Source of the DNA: Dermacentor variabilis
Taxonomy: Eukaryota; Arthropoda; Arachnida; Ixodida; Ixodidae
Direction of reading: 5' to 3'
Length of the DNA stretch: 64,000 nucleotides
NCBI RefSeq assembly: GCF_050947875.1
Contig: NC_134571.1
Span: forward strand, 224,140,024 to 224,204,023
Positions 52,650-62,904 of this stretch are shown here, piece by piece. Position 1 is the first letter of the stretch. Each line of letters begins with the position of its first letter. Below the pieces are notes generated by a model, which saw only the letters and a program-made list of their open reading frames with translations, had not been told where the DNA came from and made no database searches. The position numbers and the translations under genes are program-made.

Positions 52650-54950
52650 CTGCTGGAATCGGCCACGCAGCGAGGCGGCCGGAAAATATGCAAGGGCTAA
52701 ACGTATGCATTTCAGAAGCCATTTTTCGCGCCCATCCACACCACTAGACTCCGCCATGTTCCGAGTGTGCCGGTGACGACAGTTTATGTATCCGTTGAAT
52801 CAAGCTGGTGACAAATAGCCTTAGTGTCGTGCTCCATAGCTACTTTGGCTGCGAAGAAACCGTACGTGTCATTATGTGCTGTCCCAGATTTGGCATGGCT
52901 TCTTGGCTGTCGGGTCGGTCGCTGTACGTCACCCACTATAGTTGTGGATATAAACCTGAAGGTTGTATGAAAATAACCGCCATGAGTTTATATAAACCTT
53001 GCATGATGACCAAGTATACCCGCCTCTGTTCTACGTGACGAAAAAATAACTTGTTACATAAAACCTGAACATATAACTTCAGCACGCCGGTATGCTAATG
53101 GCGAATTATAACGCGTATTTACTGGATTCCGTGATTTACTTAATCTTGTTTGATGTAGTCACTCGGTATGTGGCACTGGGTGAGTGCCCGTTCTTGTCCG
53201 ATCTCTCGGAAAGGGCATGTACAAGTTTGGCGGTGTTTACGACAGAACCGTACCGTATCAACATTCAAACGTATCGTATCTCATGCAAATGAGGTAATTC
53301 GCTAGGAAAGCGTATCGTGTCAGATCCGCTGTGCCAAAAATGGTAGTTTGAGATGTTGGATGCGCATTTCGGCGGAACATGTATACAGAAGCGTATCAGG
53401 AATTGAGCAAAAGCCGAGTGATGACCAAGCCAACCGGCGGCGACCGCTGCCGCTCACGACCGCTGCCACACTCGTGAGCGCGCGTTGAGACCGGGTCGTG
53501 TTTGTAATGGTTTACTGAAAGTAACACCGATGAGCTACTCGATTCGCGTCACTAACGGAGTCAAGTAGCTTTGAGGAGGCAGAAACCGAGACGGCCGCGC
53601 TTGTCTACCACTGCAGATGGCAACCACTGCTGACACGATGGGAAATTTTATTATGCTGGTAAAATGCCGTACGTTACCGTAAAATAAACGTCTCGTATTT
53701 ATATCCACGCGGACCAATGTAGGAGAATCTCAGCAATGTAGTCTACGAATGTAGCCACAGCAGACTTATCGAAAGTTAAACGCTAACTTTCAAATGCGAC
53801 ACCAGTTGGCGTTAATTTGCTAAAGAGGAACATGCGCGCTCATGTAAACGGTGGCGTATAAGTATACGCGTTACCATGAAATAATACGACACGCTTCTAC
53901 CGTATTCATGTAAACGCGGCTTATGATTCCTACAAAAAACTTATCAAAAATAAAAGCAGGCTTTGTATAGCATAACATAAGCGACACCAGTTGCTAAACC
54001 TTCGCTTCCCGTATATTCCAACTTTTGCATTGAATCTGCATTAACCTTTATCCATCGATACTAAATGAGTCTTGCTTATCTGGACTGCTCTCCAGTTATA
54101 GCTGTCATCACATTCGAACGACAGCGCATCTGGAAGCTGCACGTTCCTTGTGTTTTTGGTTAGCTTAATATCTAGGAATTCTATCACAATGAGGCGAGTC
54201 ATCTTCGCGTATTTTCTGCAGCCTCATCCTGTTGCGACTACTTGCTCCTATAAGTCATTTTCACCATATCGTGACTCAAAAAGCAAGGAACTGTCATTTA
54301 TGTTATCATAGCGAGCTTTCCGAACTTTTGATTCCCGTTTTTGTAGAACTTTACGGACCTTTTTTTCTCTCCCTTTCTTTCTACAACTTTTGCCTCAGTG
54401 CCACTTTTCTCTCATTTACTCCGTGGGCTGCGTACTTGTACTTCCGGTAACCTTGGACTTGCCAGCTCTCTTGACCTCCACTCCGTGTCCGGTACAGACC
54501 AGCAGCGTGGGTCAGCGCTGCCGGTGGCAGGTTCTCGCAGCTCCAAGGCGGCCACCTTGGGCGTGCTTCCATGACGCGACTTTCGTCGGAGTTTCTACGT
54601 ATTTTCTCCAGACAATAGATGCGAGCTTGGTCAAGCGCACATTGTATAATGCGTTCACTGCTTCCTTTAAAAGCGCCTTTAATGCCAAAGCGTAATATGC
54701 CTCATTACGCGAAAATCTGGTGACGTCGTCGACAGCGGGACCGAGCGATGGTACCGAAAATGGCCGACGGCGCGAGGAGTAAAAACAAGTGAAAAATATT
54801 CGGATTGACGAAATTTTCTACGGAGGTGACTGCAAACAATGTAAATTAATGGCTTCGAAAAAAGAATGATTAAGCCACAGAAGGCGGTATTGGAGAAAGT
54901 AGCTAGTACAGAAAAAAAAACATTCTTTGAGGCTCCAGTAGGGGGCAGGC
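52650..54950. other. Stretch without recognisable gene
   Basis: Mixed-composition DNA with short frames; no mobile-element end, RNA gene or domain that I can support. If 52247-52649 is an exon, part of this is its upstream intron. Confidence 0.5.
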
Positions 54951-54978
54951 TTTCAAAACAGAGTAAAGATGAGAGATC

Positions 54979-55500
54979 TTGAGTGAAGCCCCAGCCAGGC
55001 TTGCTAACCTTGAGAAACTTGCCAGTGAAACTGAGACTGCAATGGAAACCGTTTGTACAAGACTTGATGAATCGGACGTAAATCAAATTCTGACAGGAAG
55101 GCGACTTCAAAAGCCACTGTCGGAGAAATATTGTCATTATCAAAGAGATAAAAGATGTGAAGGAAATTGAAGAAGCATTGGCAAGGAGGTTAGTATAGAC
55201 ATTTTTAATACAATCTTAAACCTGGAAATGTATTCATTCGAACGGATTCATCGCTTAGGAAAGCGACAGGAGGATACAGATCGGCCTATCACTTTGAGAT
55301 TTTGAAATTTAGGAGATAAAACTAAAATTCTGCGAAACTGCTTTATGCCCCGGCGTAAGGAAATCAGCATTAACGAAGATTTTTCGAAACGAATTGTTGA
55401 GACCCACAAACGGCTATGGGAGTCTAGTTCTGAGGGGAGAGAAAGCGGGACCAAGGTGAAGCTTATGTTTGACAAGGTGAAAATAATTAATGTGGTGTAG
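54979..55500 (+). pseudogene. LINE ORF1-like remnant
   Basis: Two frames hold EAPARLANLEKLASETETAM (coiled-coil-like), then YSFERIHRLGKRQEDTDRPI and SINEDFSKRIVETHKRLWES. The E-R-I-H-R-x-G-K and D-F-S pattern resembles the RNA-binding core of ORF1 proteins in CR1/L2-type LINEs. A stop lies at 55303-55305 and the frame changes at least once. The protein would coat the element RNA. Confidence 0.55.
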
Positions 55501-55599
55501 GTTTGCAATGAGGCTGTTGATATGAGGTGCACATGTAAAGCACCTTCAGAAAGAGATGAGGCGCACGGTCATCACGATGGACGACGTCACAGTCCTTCT

Positions 55600-56240
55600 A
55601 ATCAGTTCGAGATAATAAACGTAAATGGAAGAAGCATTCAAAGTAAAATTTCGGACGTTGAGACTCTAACTGGCAGACGATCCCTATATTTTGGTACTTA
55701 CTGAAACTTGGCTTGAAAAAGATGCCGAAGTTATGCATCCCGCATACAAAATCGTGAGAAGAGATCGCAAAGAAAGAGGAGGTGGTATTTCCCTGCTAAT
55801 TAAAGACCGCATATTATTGAGTATTCTCCCAAATGTAACTGATGTCGAAACTATTTCGGTTAAAACCAAGCAGAATAATTGTACAGTATTCATTGGGGCT
55901 ATGTGCAGATCTCCCAACTCCCCAGAGAATATGCTTAATAACGTAAGAAGCTTTATCGACGCAGACCTAAAGCATGAAGACTATACTATTTTATTAGGGG
56001 ACTTTAACCGGCATGGAATTAATTGGTCGACGCCTTATTTAGATGGACGTGAACTTACTAATAGGGAACAACTGCTAGAGATCACCTTCAGATATGATTT
56101 AACTCAGGTCGTCTCCGCTTGTGCGCGTGTGAGTCCATCTGCTTCCTCCATCCCTGATCTAATATTCTTATGGGGTTGCTTGCTCCCATTTCTTAACATG
56201 TGTGAAATTGATGAAGGTCTCTATATTATCAAATGTTTAT
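55600..56240 (+). pseudogene. LINE endonuclease domain, broken near both ends
   Basis: Starts with FEIINVNGRSIQSKISDVET (the N-x-R-S-I motif that opens these endonucleases). After a frame change it continues MVLTETWLEKDAEVMHPAYK, VRRDRKERGGGISLLIKDRI, TVFIGAMCRSPNSPENM, ILLGDFNRHGINWSTPYLDG and SSIPDLIFLWG. The T-E-T-W-L, G-D-F-N and S-x-I-D/P-D-L-I stations of the APE fold are visible. The domain nicks target DNA for insertion. This frame of 183 codons is the longest surviving piece of the element. Confidence 0.78.
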
Positions 56241-56799
56241 AATAACATTCGACCTTTTATTCATATTATGCGCGAGGATGAAAAACTTGTGATTCCAAAT
56301 TTTAAAGCCGCCTATGCCCTAGATATACTAGAGCACCTGGAAAGTCATTATTTTTTTGGAGTTGTACAAATCATCTGGTACTACTGAAGAGCTGTGCAAA
56401 TTTTTTCATGATATGACATTGTTTTGAATTCTTTCTTCAGCGTTCTAAATAATGCAGGAAAAAGAAACCCCTGGGTAAAACGCGAGATAATAAACACTAA
56501 ATGAAAGTTTAAACATATGCGAAAAGCTTGCACCGTTACTCCTACCATTGAATAAACACACGACATTAATGTTTCAAATAAAAAACCTCCGGAATAGCCT
56601 AAAGACATCTAAACACAAGCCATATAACTCAACGCTAAAACTATTTCTCAAGGAAGACCCAGACAAGTTTTGCAGATCCAACGGCCAAGTCGTGTAGCAT
56701 GCGCACCTACAAATAAAGCGGAGGCGTTTAACTCCTTTTCTTGCTCAGTTCGATGGCGGTATCTCGCCTACCTTCAATGATCATACGGACAGATATCCT

Positions 56800-57230
56800 A
56801 TTCAGGATACCAGGATTACTGAAGAGTACGTTTTGAATCTTTTGCTTGATGCTAATAAAAGTGCCGGTCCTTGCCAAATCCCCAATGAATTACTTTATAG
56901 ATCTGCCGAATGGGCATCCAAGTTTGTCGCACTAATTATTCAATCATCCATTACTACTGGCTTGTTCCCAACTGCTTGGAAGCGCGCAGAAATGAGCCCA
57001 TACATATAGGCGGTCCTACAACTGATACTGGCAACTACCGACCTGTATCACTCACGAGCACCTGTTCTAAGCTACTGGAGCATAATGTATCGAAGTACGT
57101 GCTGACCTATTTAGATGATAATAAATTCGTTTTTCAAGATCAACATAGCTTTCGGAATGGATTGCCCGCCAGCACTCATCTAATCGAACTTGTACGTGAC
57201 CTTTCTAGCACAAACAATACCCGCGCGTGA
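56800..57230 (+). pseudogene. LINE reverse transcriptase, N-terminal half
   Basis: Reads ITEEYVLNLLLDANKSAGPC, IPNELLYRSAEWASKFVALI, TTGLFPTAWKRAEMSPY, a stop and frame change, then NYRPVSLTSTCSKLLEHNVS and DQHSFRNGLPASTHLIELVR. These are the fingers and early palm of a CR1/L2-type RT. The sequence then runs into foreign DNA at about 57232. Confidence 0.75.
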
Positions 57231-57273
57231 ACCAGATATTTCTGCACCTACAGCACAACACAGACAAGGGACC

Positions 57274-58243
57274 TTGTAACGTAAAACTATTCCAATATGT
57301 TTTATTGCAATCTCTTTACGTCAAGTTTCCCTAACTGCCGACGCAATCATCGGGCGATGACCCGCCAGTGTTTTCTGAACAGACAAATCAAACGCCCTCC
57401 TCGTTTATAGGAGGTCACTTTTGTTTGCTTTAAAAATGAACAACATTGCCTACACTGAACGGCTTGTCTTATCTAATTCGCTCACAAGAGACAAGGAGCC
57501 CACTCAGGCGGAGAGGGATTTGATGGGGCGGCGCCAGTGCACTGAAAATCGATAACCGCATGAAAAGGGCCTGCGACTGCGATTGAACCGTTTTCCCTTA
57601 CTTAGCTTGCGATGGCTGGTCGAAAATCGCGGCGGCATGCAACGGAAGCTTAAAAATGACGCTAAAGCAGATCCTTAGCAAAGAGGAGTTGGCAGAGCGA
57701 GGTCGTAAACGTGCCGAAAGCGCTCGATAACGTTGCGCGGCATTACAAAAGGTTTTATTGCGCCCAACTAAACCCATGCTCCTCGGCAGGTGCGAGTGTC
57801 CAGTGACCGAGCTGTCGGCGGCAGCCATCTTTTATTCCTCTCGGAACAGGGCCGCTTGCAGCTATTCGGAAAAAGATTCACTTTTGTTCGGCATATTAAT
57901 CCATCTTTAACGCTTACACGTCACTCTTGCGCGGTGAGTTTTCGCGCTTTTGTGATGTCGCGTGACAGGCAGGTGAAGCGGGTGCAGCCTGAAAACTCTT
58001 GACCAATAGCTGAGGGCTAATGGCAAAAACGCGTCGAATTAGAAATAACTACTTTGCTTTTGTTCGGTCCAATCAAGCATAATTACTGTGTACGTGTCAT
58101 ATCATATGGGGAGCTATAGCGCTTTTCGTGACGTCGCGTGACAGACAGGTGAAGTGGAGGTGGCTGAAAAAAGTTTTTGACCAATCGCGGAGAGCTGATT
58201 GCAGAATTGGGATAGAAAAGTTTGGAATAGATTTACGTTATAG
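57274..58243. mobile_element. Non-autonomous DNA transposon inserted in the LINE RT
   Basis: Ends are imperfect inverted repeats: left TTGTAACGTAAAACTATTCC, right GGAATAGATTTACGTTATAG. The left 140 bp match the repeat at window positions 1-142 in reverse orientation. No transposase is present. Inside, a segment of about 80 bp is present twice in direct orientation (57944-58025 and 58118-58203; both contain GTCGCGTGACAG and TTTGACCAAT-like or CTTGACCAAT). A 3-bp ACC lies at each side as a possible target duplication, which is too short to be sure. Confidence 0.72.
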
Positions 58244-58354
58244 AACCCATGGACAGTATGCAAACCGAAGAAGGCAGGCGCTACATTGGGCACTGTTTTA
58301 TGTTCAGTGGAACACCAGCTTGCCGATACTTACGTTATTTCAAACTAATATAAT

Positions 58355-59288
58355 TAGACATTGCAGAAGCCTTTATAAGGTGTCCCACAAAAAGCTTTTA
58401 TTAAAAATCAATGTTACCATTAAACATTTTGTTCTTATCCAGAGGTTCAGTTCCTATCTCGGAAATCGAGAAGACTTTGTCCGACTGGGACATCAACGAT
58501 CTAGTTTATCTCCCTTCGTATCTGAGGTACACCAGGGTAGTTAGTGTCTTAGGGTCCCTTTTGTTCCTAGTTTTCATAAGTTATCTACCAAAATATATCA
58601 CTACTCAAATAAGAATGTTTGCCCACGACTGCATAATGCGCAAAAGGATAGTCATTAAGTGATCAAGCCGAACTTAATGTTAACCTAAAGAAAATTAAGA
58701 ACTGGTGCGATTGCTGGTAAATGCAGCTTTACCCAACCAAATCGGCATTTATGTCCATCGCTACAAAGAAGAATATTCGAAATTTCTCATAGATTATCAA
58801 CGGTCATGAACATCCTCGAGTTAATATACATACCTAGGTCCCATATTTACACCAGACTTGCGATGCAATCTTCAGGTAAATGGACTTTGTACAAAAGATA
58901 ACGAGGTATCGGGGGGTCTGAGACGTAACCTTCACGGTGCTTCCCGTGAAATTACAATTTTAGCTTACAAAGCCTTACTAAGACCCACAATTAAGTAAGC
59001 TAAAACAGTATAGATCCCTACACCCAAAGTAACTGCTGGAAACTTTAGAAAGTGCAGTGCCTTACTTCTAGGTTCATATTTAATAAATACCGCCGTTTTT
59101 ACCCTCCGGCCGAATTATGTAAACTTGCAGACTTCCCACCTCTACAAAAGCATACCGAGCATGACAGGCTTAAATTCCTGTTATTAGTAATCCATAATAA
59201 GATAGGAGAGGTACTTCCACATCAAGACACAGGCAACATCACGGCACAGGCACAGAATATATGTGCCCCCTTCCACAGTACACAATGA
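58355..59288 (+). pseudogene. LINE reverse transcriptase, C-terminal half
   Basis: Resumes after the insertion with SLYKVSHKKLLLKINVTIKH (normally the D-x-S-K-A-F-D-K-V-S-H-K region; the first catalytic aspartate is lost). FSSYLGNREDFVRLGHQRSS follows, then in another frame VLGSLLFLVFISYLPKYITT and MFAHDCIMRK. The catalytic pair reads FAHD where FADD is expected. The end has LASNFRKCSALLLGSYLINT-like sequence and FYPPAELCKLADFPPLQKHT at 59100-59170, the C-terminal domain. Multiple frame changes. Confidence 0.72.
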
Positions 59289-59668
59289 CTACTTCAGTTA
59301 GTTTCTATCCTCGGGAAGTTCCGTGGTGGAACTTTTTACCTGATTCAGTTGTCAAAATAAAATTGTTAGTTCATTCTTAAAAGTAATACGTTGCCTTAGG
59401 TAACATGCTGGCCTATACCCTGATTATCTACATTAATTTTGCGATATAATAGGTCCATTTTGTGGTCTGTAATTATATTATTAAGATATATGTTTTACAT
59501 CAGCCGTGCTGCTTAATATTCTTGTTTTTTTAGTGCATAGTCCAAGAGCACTAATACACTTATTTGTTTATGTACATTAAATGCACTCCTGCAATAGTCC
59601 GTCAAGGGCTGACAGTATCGATACATCAATAAGTAATAACGAATAACTAACCGAAATTTGGTACATCT

Positions 59669-59742
59669 CGGTCTGGGTGGGAATCAAATCCGGGCCTCCA
59701 GGGTGCAGACGAGCACGCTTGCCCGACACCACGGTGGCTCCT
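59669..59742 (-). repeat. Possible tRNA-derived SINE head
   Basis: Minus strand reads GTGGTGTCGGGCAAGC then GGATTTGATTCCCACCCAG, similar to the B box and head-body junction of the SINE at 6789-7043 (GGTTCGATTCCCACCCAG). The A box is poor, so this is a diverged or unrelated copy. Confidence 0.45.
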
Positions 59743-60940
59743 CGGTTCTGCCTGACTAAAAGAGCGCCCGATGCCTGCGTCGCTGCACAAGTCACGTCGC
59801 AGCCGTCTGGCTGTCTAAAGGTGTGGCCTAGTGCGGGCGTCTTTGGGTATGTCGCAGCGCAACCAACGGGTCATGAGTGCATAAAAAGAGTCTATACAAT
59901 AAAAACATTTTAAGAAATGGACTATAGTGCTTTCGCATTCCGACAAGTAAGCAGCCTTAAGTATGTATGCCATATTTCAAAGCGAACGCTTTACTAACCG
60001 CGTCAAGCCGAGTCTCGCCGTCGCCAGCCATTCAACCTTCATTTGACCGCAGCTGCGCCGTAGCCATGGCAACGCATCACGTGACTTGCCTCGCCGAGCT
60101 CCGCTGCCTCCTCCAGCTTGCCGCATGCGCTCTCCGCAGCTGGGTCGCCGCCTTACAACGTGACTTGCCGTGCGCCTGGCCTAGTCAGGCGCCTAGTCAG
60201 TGCGAGCTTGGCGCAGTTTTGCCAGGTTTACCTATATAATAGCCAAATTGGGCTACAGAAAAATATTTTCCGCATCGACTTAGGCGAGTTGGCTATGCGG
60301 CTATATTTGGGCTGCTGAAAATCTGCAACTTGGCTTTGTTTGGGCTATAAGTGGCTCCCACCTAGCAAAAAAAAAATCCCGATAGCTATGTTTTTGCTGG
60401 CTGAGCCGGCAGCCAGCGCAGCTGCGCGTGTGTGCGTGCACGCAGTGCCGCCCTGGCCTCTCCTCTCTGCGCCGTTGTCTGAGCCGGTGGTTTTGATGTA
60501 AAGCCGACATCGGCAACTCCGCCGCTTTGGTGGCAGTGGAGTGCCTCGACGTCAGCGCCGCCTCCCAAGGAGAACCGTGGCATTACACCCTTCTAGTACA
60601 CTGCAGTGGTATCGAGGCACCCTACACTGTTAAAACAGCTGTGCACCATTTGGCTACAACAATATTCGTCATCTGTCTCGCTCGCCTTTCCTTTCTTTAA
60701 TGTTGCGAGCCCCGTAGTACCAAGACACCAAAGGCATGCCAGAGCATCTCGACAGGAAAGTAGCCAGCACAGCGTTTTAACAAAGGAAATGCGAAAGACA
60801 GATGACGATTATTGTTGTGAGGCTGCTTAGAGTGGTAGGTAATTAGCACCATCCATCAGGCGGGCGGGAAAGCAAATCCGCTTCTTTCCCACGCCAACTC
60901 GCTACTCCGCTCACCTCGCCCTCTCTCGTAATTCGCTCAC

Positions 60941-60985
60941 CTTCGACTGCCTCCCCGTGCGCCTCCGAGGAGGAGGCAGTCGAAG
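60941..60985. repeat. 14-bp inverted repeat with 17-bp loop
   Basis: CTTCGACTGCCTCC (60941-60954) pairs exactly with GGAGGCAGTCGAAG (60972-60985). No T-run or gene context, so its role is unknown. Confidence 0.85.
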
Positions 60986-61088
60986 ATGGTGGTGGAAAAT
61001 GATGGTGGCATTTTGGCGTACCATTAAAACAAAACAACAACAAAAAAATGCTGCTGGTGAGCCTCTGTTTCCAAACGCGTCGAAATCG

Positions 61089-61190
61089 CTTTTAACGCGA
61101 CAGCGTTAAGGGTAGTACACTGCATTTAAGAGCTCCTTGTCGTAAAAAATACAACGTCGGCATCGGACGCCGCAAAACCATACCGAACCA
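61089..61190 (-). repeat. SINE body fragment
   Basis: Plus strand AACGCGACAGCGTTAAG, a 20-bp interruption, then GAGCTCCTTGTCG follows the body of the SINE at 6789-7043 (AACGCGAGAGCGTTAAGGAG, CTCGTGTCG). The tRNA head is not attached. Confidence 0.5.
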
Positions 61191-61580
61191 CAACCACGCA
61201 AGTCCTCCGCTTGGCACAGAGTCATTAGAGAACTAATTCAGCAAGCTCAACGTAAAATACATCAGGAAAATCGTAAAGTTTGACCTAAACACAGCCTACA
61301 GACATGACAGCGTCGGAGTTTAATTTTAATATACCAGGAAAGATCACAGAGGGTTTTAGTTTGCCGTTTTTACGTTCCGCTCAGCAGCTGAGCGGACCGG
61401 CAAACACTGTCCTCTCACGAGCTGCCTGCCCATTGATTAGCCTTGGCGTCAGAAGGCGCTATCAAGTGCCGTTCTCTAAGATGGTGCTTTTATTTTCCAC
61501 TGAATAAAATGGGCCAGTAACGCATTACAAGCGCACGCGTCGATACTTCATTGACAAAGAAGTCATATATATGTATATAT
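61191..61580. other. Stretch without recognisable gene, ending in an AT repeat
   Basis: Short frames only. An AT-rich repeat (61565-61580) forms the target into which element E inserted; its last four bases are ATAT. Confidence 0.55.
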
Positions 61581-61722
61581 TGTAAGGGTGTTTATGCGGC
61601 TCGTAGAGCAGCAGCGACAAACTCAGCACCAGCAGGTAGGGCGCAGCCAGCGAACGAACTGGGTGCAATCCACGCGATGGCAACGGGGCTTTTCAGCCTG
61701 CCGATATTCTTCATCATAATCA
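61581..61722 (-). repeat. Element E 3' LTR
   Basis: Boundaries are set by the G-rich tract at the inner side and by TTACA plus ATAT at the outer side. There is no partner LTR in the window to confirm the length of 142 bp. Confidence 0.6.
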
Positions 61723-61755
61723 CCCCCGTAATTGAAGAGTAGCCATCCTGGCGAC

Positions 61756-62075
61756 CTAGAAAGAGGTGAGCGGTTCGCTATACTGCTTCAGCCGATCAAT
61801 GTGCACAGTCTCTCACCCCCGACGACGCAGATCGGGAGATGGCGATAAGGGTTCGACCACGTAATTAACGGGTGATGTTAGCGGGTCAGACCACAGTGCG
61901 GGTCAGAGTTAAAAGCGGAGCATAAATCTTGTCGAAGGTGGCGGGGCACTACTAAGAGCAATTTGCGATCGTCATTGTTGTAGTTGCGGCGGTATAAAAG
62001 TCCGTCGCGGATTGTGAAATTCTGCGCCTGTCGGCGTAACTCTCGAGGTGCCGAAGCTGCTGGAGGATTTGGCAA
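61756..62075 (-). pseudogene. Element E integrase with the catalytic core deleted
   Basis: The N-terminal region (RRQAQNFTIRDGLLYRRNYN, KLLLVVPRHLRQDLCSAF, DPHCGLTR) starts the H-H-C-C finger. Within a few codons it passes to sequence typical of the far C-terminus (NYVVEPLSPSPDLRRRG, stop, ETVHIDRLKQYSEPLTSF, stop). The cysteine pair of the finger, the whole D-D-E core and most of the C-terminal barrel are missing, about 300 codons compared with elements B and D. The copy could not have integrated by itself after this loss. Confidence 0.78.
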
Positions 62076-62109
62076 AAAAATCGAAGATCATTACGATCCA
62101 TGGGTATTT

Positions 62110-62904
62110 TCATTGCTCCGAGGCCATGTCCCGGATGTCAAGTGGTGAAATGTCATGTCTGTAGGTAGAATTACTGCTGTCTGAGGTAACAGGGAAGCGC
62201 GAGAGGGCATCGGCGTCAGAGTGTTTGCATCCAGAGCGATAGACGACACGGATATCATATTCCAGGATTCGGAGGGCCCACCGAGCGAGGTGGCCCGACG
62301 GTTCTTTGAGGTTAGACAACCAGCAAATAGCGTGATGATCCGTCACCACGTCAAAGCGTCGACCATAGAGATATGGGCGAAATTTTTGACGAGCCTATAC
62401 GATAGCCAGGCACTCTTTGTCCGTTACTGAGTAATTGCCGTCAGGTTTCGTGAGGGCACGACTGGCATAAGTGACCACGTATTCGGCATTAGTGTTCTTG
62501 CGTTGTGCGAGCACAGTACCAAGGCCGGCACTACTGGCGTCAGTGTAAAGTTCTGTAGGTGCGCTTGGATCAAAATTGCGCAAGAATGGCGGAGACGTGA
62601 GTAGGCGACGAAGAGTCGTAAAGGCATCATCTGAGGCTTCCGAACAAGCAGAAAGTGTATTGTCGCCTTGGAGAAGTCGGTTGAGCGGTGCGATCACAGT
62701 AGCGAAATTCCGAACGAAACGTCGAAAATAGGAGCATAGGCCAATGAAGCTGCGTGGTGCTTTCAAGTTAGTGGGCTTCGAAAATTCGGATACGCGCCGA
62801 AATTTAGCAAGATCAGGAAGAATGCCTTCTTTGGAGACAACGTGGCCTAATGTAGTCAGTTTTGGAGCTGCAAATCGGCAGTTTTTTAAGCTGGAAACCA
62901 GCAT
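62110..62904 (-). pseudogene. Element E RT C-terminus and RNase H
   Basis: The frame 62904-62395 gives [40 protein letters not shown], the RNase H start [20 protein letters not shown], and [12 protein letters not shown]. After a frame change at about 62390-62350, [20 protein letters not shown] and [14 protein letters not shown] follow, with the last RNase H aspartate. RNase H removes the RNA strand of the cDNA hybrid. Confidence 0.85.

Larger units (their letters stand above)
54960..59300 (+). mobile_element. Decayed CR1/L2-like LINE, split by a DNA transposon
   Basis: Plus-strand order: ORF1 remnant (54979-55500), endonuclease (55600-56240), RT (56800-57230 and 58355-58670) and C-terminal region (58680-59288). 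About 1.1 kb of foreign DNA (57232-58354) separates the RT halves, most of it a DNA transposon. Stops and frame changes are frequent. Nearly all domains remain, so it was inserted close to full length. No clear 3' tandem tail was found. Confidence 0.78.
59301..61088. other. Intergenic-like stretch with SINE and hairpin fragments
   Basis: No gene supported. Contains the tRNA-like fragment at 59669-59742, a GC-rich part at 60400-60560 and a hairpin at 60941-60985. Confidence 0.5.

Noticed and set aside
52177..52776. A 199-codon plus-strand gene
   Set aside because: Arginine-rich translation of GC-rich DNA opposite the better supported minus-strand exon; no motif or splice signal fits it.
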